Assembly (NCBI RefSeq): GCF_020564355.1
Contig: NZ_JAJCRR010000006.1
Span: 62,001-126,000 of the forward strand
From: Lachnospira pectinoschiza
GTDB lineage: Bacteria; Bacillota; Clostridia; Lachnospirales; Lachnospiraceae
DNA: 64,000 nucleotides
Direction: 5' to 3'
Shown here: one piece after another, positions 61,636 to 64,000 of the stretch
How positions within the stretch are numbered: position 1 is the first letter of the stretch
How the letters are laid out: each line of letters begins with the position of its first letter
The notes under the pieces: model-generated
The model's database searches: none
What the model was told of the DNA's origin: nothing
What the model saw: the letters and a program-made list of their open reading frames with translations, nothing else
Program-made: the position numbers and the translations under genes

Positions 61636-62241
61636 ATGTGGAATTATGAAAAAAGATTACAGTTTCCGATTCATATTAAGAATCCCAATCCGGCACTTGC
61701 GGCAATGATTATCAGTCAATACGGAGGCCCCGATGGGGAGTCCAGCGCCTCCATGCGTTACCTGTCCCAGCGGTATAGCATGCCGTACCGTGAAGTTTCC
61801 GGGCTTTTGACGGATATCGCGACAGAGGAACTCTCACACCTGGAGATGGTCAGCGTTATGGTACATCAGCTGACGAGGAACTTAAGCGTTGACCAGATTA
61901 AGGGGACACCGTTTGAAGCGTATTATGTAGACCATACGACTGGAATCTGGCCGCAGGCGGCAGGAGGAATTCCGTTTAATGCGTGCGAGTTCCAGTCTAA
62001 AGGCGATGCGATTACAGATTTGGTTGAAGATCTGGCAGCAGAGCAGAAAGCCCGCTCAACCTATGACAACCTTATCCGGCTTACGGACGATGCAGATGTA
62101 TTAGAGCCGCTGCGGTTTTTACGTCAGCGTGAAATCGTGCATTTCCAGCGTTTCGGTGAGGCACTTTCTTTAGTGCAGCAACGCTTAGACTTTAATAATT
62201 TCTATGCCTTTAATCCCGAATTTGATAAAAAATGTAAATAG
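61636..62241 (+). CDS. cotJC: CotJC, manganese-catalase-like coat protein
   Basis: A 201-aa ferritin-like four-helix protein. The di-metal ligands sit in ATEELSHLEMV, AEQKARSTYD and REIVHFQRF. It is related to non-haem manganese catalases and would protect the spore from peroxide or build the coat. GGAGG at 61623-61627 provides the site. It ends the cotJ operon. A GC-rich imperfect hairpin follows at about 62281-62312. Confidence 0.94.
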   Translation: MWNYEKRLQFPIHIKNPNPALAAMIISQYGGPDGESSASMRYLSQRYSMPYREVSGLLTDIATEELSHLEMVSVMVHQLTRNLSVDQIKGTPFEAYYVDHTTGIWPQAAGGIPFNACEFQSKGDAITDLVEDLAAEQKARSTYDNLIRLTDDADVLEPLRFLRQREIVHFQRFGEALSLVQQRLDFNNFYAFNPEFDKKCK

Positions 62242-62351
62242 CATTTGTGCATACAGTATGATACAATCAAAGAGTTTAGAAGGGGCTGCCGCAAAGAGTG
62301 CCGGCGGCCCTGTCTGTTATGCAGGCAGTATACATAAAAAGGAGTATAAAA

Positions 62352-63059
62352 ATGAAAGAAAAGATATATACGATTCCCGTTAATGATGCATTTGACAAAG
62401 ACTGCGAGTGTCCACTCTGCGCAATGTATCAGGAACTGGAAAATAATGCGGTAGAATATACGATGGGACCAAGTTACATGGAAGACGATATCCGTGCCGA
62501 AACAGACAAAATGGGATTCTGCCGGAAGCATTTGAAAAAGATTTATGCTGTAGAAAACCGTCTGGGATTTGCACTGGTGATGAAGACACATATGGACAAG
62601 GTGATTAACGAGATTGAAAAAAGAAATGAACAGCCGGTAAAGGCAAAGACGCTGTTTAAAAAGGCAGAAACACCGTCAGCATGTGATTATATTAAAGAAC
62701 TGGAACAGTCCTGCTTTGTGTGTAACCGTATACAAAATACATTTGAGCGGTATGTGGATACGGTGCTGCATTTATATCAGTCTGATGCAGCATTTAAAGA
62801 GAAATACCTGCACAGCAAGGGTTTTTGTACAGCGCATTACGGCATGTTAATCGAGCGCGGTGCACAGAAGTTTTCGGGCAGTACGGCAGAAAACTTCCGT
62901 GTGGATACAGACCGACTGTATCTGGAAAATATGAAGCGTGTGCGTGATGATGTGGCATGGTTTATCAATAAATTTGACCATAAATATGCAGACGAGCCGT
63001 GGAAAAATGCGAAGGATTCACTGACGCGCGCCATGACAAAGGATAATTCAATTTTATAG
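62352..63059 (+). CDS. DUF6062-family Cys-rich protein
   Basis: A 235-aa cytoplasmic protein with two similar halves. Each has a CxxC and a later GFCxxH: CPLC (about 21) with GFCRKH (about 57), and CFVC (about 119) with GFCTAH (about 158). These probably form two zinc sites. The family is common in Clostridia and uncharacterised. AAGGAG at 62338-62343 supports the ATG at 62352. It starts 15 bp before the DNA glycosylase gene, so a DNA-repair or redox link is only a guess. Confidence 0.8.
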   Translation: MKEKIYTIPVNDAFDKDCECPLCAMYQELENNAVEYTMGPSYMEDDIRAETDKMGFCRKHLKKIYAVENRLGFALVMKTHMDKVINEIEKRNEQPVKAKTLFKKAETPSACDYIKELEQSCFVCNRIQNTFERYVDTVLHLYQSDAAFKEKYLHSKGFCTAHYGMLIERGAQKFSGSTAENFRVDTDRLYLENMKRVRDDVAWFINKFDHKYADEPWKNAKDSLTRAMTKDNSIL

Positions 63060-63074
63060 CAGAAAGGACAAGCA

Positions 63075-63977
63075 ATGCAGATTTCTTATGATGAGGGAAA
63101 TGTTGTACTTACAGAAGTGAGGGATTTTGATCTTGCGCAGACACTAGAATGTGGGCAGTGTTTTCATTTTAAAAAACTCGCCGAACAGGAATATGCAGTC
63201 TGTGCATTTCATAGACTGTTACGTATCCGTCAGGAAAAAGACAGCGTAATTTTGTTTGATACGGCGATGCAGGATTACGAAATGATATGGCGGGATTATT
63301 TTGACTTTGGCAGGGACTACGGCAGGATAAAGGCGGCGCTTTTACAGACGGACGATACGTTAAAGGAAGCAGTGGAAACCATGCAGGGCGTACATATTTT
63401 ACAGCAGGAATTTTTTGAAACTTTAATTTCCTTTATTATATCGCAGAATAAGCAGATTCCGCATATTAAGAAGATTGTGGAAACGCTTTCGGAGCGTTTC
63501 GGGGATGATCTGGGTGAAATAAACGGAATGCGATTCTTTGCCTTCCCAACGGTCAGCCAGATGTGCAATGTCACGGAAGAAGACCTGCGGGACTGCAAAA
63601 CGGGCTTCCGAGCGCCGTATATTGTAGATGCGGTGCAGAAAACGGCAGACGGACAGATATCGGAGGCTGCATTAAAAGCGGCGGATACCGCAGAATGTGA
63701 GAAAATGCTGACAAAGATAAAAGGGGTCGGCAGTAAGGTTGCAAACTGCTGTATGCTGTTCGGGCTGGATAAGCGCGATGCATTTCCGGTGGATGTGTGG
63801 ATTAAGCGGATTATGGAGCAGCTTTATTTTTCGGGAAAGGAAACGGACAAAGAAAAAATTGCGGCATTTGCAAAGACACGTTTTGGAAGCTACGGCGGCT
63901 ATGCCCAGCAGTATCTGTTTTTTTACGGAAAAACAGTGCGTATCGGCACGCAAAATCAAAAAATTAAAAAAGTATAA
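63075..63977 (+). CDS. 8-oxoguanine DNA glycosylase/AP lyase (OGG1 type)
   Basis: A 300-aa base-excision-repair enzyme. An N-terminal OGG domain (about 1-95) is followed by the HhH-GPD fold: ISFIISQNKQIPHIKK, then hairpin IKGVGSKVANCC with catalytic Lys K221, and D240 in FPVDVWIKR. It removes oxidised guanine and cuts the strand. AGAAAGGA precedes the ATG. The last gene in the window; 23 bases after its stop hold nothing seen. Confidence 0.94.
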   Translation: MQISYDEGNVVLTEVRDFDLAQTLECGQCFHFKKLAEQEYAVCAFHRLLRIRQEKDSVILFDTAMQDYEMIWRDYFDFGRDYGRIKAALLQTDDTLKEAVETMQGVHILQQEFFETLISFIISQNKQIPHIKKIVETLSERFGDDLGEINGMRFFAFPTVSQMCNVTEEDLRDCKTGFRAPYIVDAVQKTADGQISEAALKAADTAECEKMLTKIKGVGSKVANCCMLFGLDKRDAFPVDVWIKRIMEQLYFSGKETDKEKIAAFAKTRFGSYGGYAQQYLFFYGKTVRIGTQNQKIKKV

Positions 63978-64000
63978 TCTAATTATTAAAAACAAAAGAT

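Overview
The window looks like a chromosomal segment of a low-GC, Gram-positive gut anaerobe of the Lachnospiraceae, probably a pectin specialist near Lachnospira. The case rests on AT-rich intergenic DNA, AATGGAG-type ribosome binding sites, TTGACA/TATAAT promoters, intrinsic terminators, intracellular and cell-wall pectin enzymes, a FeoA-FeoB fusion, cotJ genes and PadR/DUF1700/DUF4097 genes. The genus is inference from content; no database search was possible.

Layout. 1-9257: sugar importer (solute-binding protein end, two LplB/LplC-type permeases) followed by cytoplasmic GH43 (fused to ankyrin repeats), a GH105-like hydrolase, GH28 polygalacturonase and an ABC half-exporter. 9380-12572: XRE regulator, typA/bipA and a two-OB-fold SSB-like protein. 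12586-14607: lysine riboswitch, dapA and dapB. 14588-19145: GNAT protein, DegV, oligoendopeptidase F and a MerR regulator, then a MerR-type promoter. 19218-25439: a 2,073-residue wall-anchored pectin esterase (CE8 plus two CE12-like SGNH domains). 25617-28114: three identical tRNA-Gly(GCC) genes, each with its own promoter, and a membrane-anchored phosphoesterase. 28267-33012: potABCD polyamine importer. 33031-35460: tRNA-Gly(CCC), a tiny Cys-rich ORF, and padR-DUF1700-DUF4097. 35527-41451: ABC-2 exporter opposite a two-component system whose kinase has lost its phospho-acceptor region, then a DUF2974 hydrolase. 41515-50925: NhaC antiporter, feoAB, glnS, DUF2225, LTA-synthase-like protein and cold-shock protein. 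51153-57857: membrane protein, CtpE-like P-type ATPase, orphan NMT1-like lipoprotein, PHP phosphoesterase and a soluble CZB chemoreceptor. 57991-63977: Mn-dependent pyrophosphatase, methionine aminopeptidase, a structured RNA candidate, cotJABC, DUF6062 and OGG-type glycosylase.

The pectin genes form a coherent route: the wall-bound esterase removes methyl and acetyl groups outside, the ABC importer takes up oligosaccharides, and GH43/GH105/GH28, none with a signal peptide, finish digestion inside.

The most unusual signal is a family of structured repeats, seen five times (30514, 34449, 43104, 47581, 47735). Each sits in the sense orientation directly before a ribosome binding site. Each has a first hairpin with an 11-nt loop of consensus CWTAARNNNAA on unrelated but self-complementary stems, a second hairpin whose loop is exactly complementary to the 8 nt just before the Shine-Dalgarno, and a third stem. 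Stem sequences change while pairing is kept, and one copy has swapped both halves of the 8-nt long-range pairing. Three copies begin with a Shine-Dalgarno-preceded mini-ORF ending Pro-stop. I know of no named RNA family matching this; it looks like a BOX-like modular element that could control translation of the next gene.
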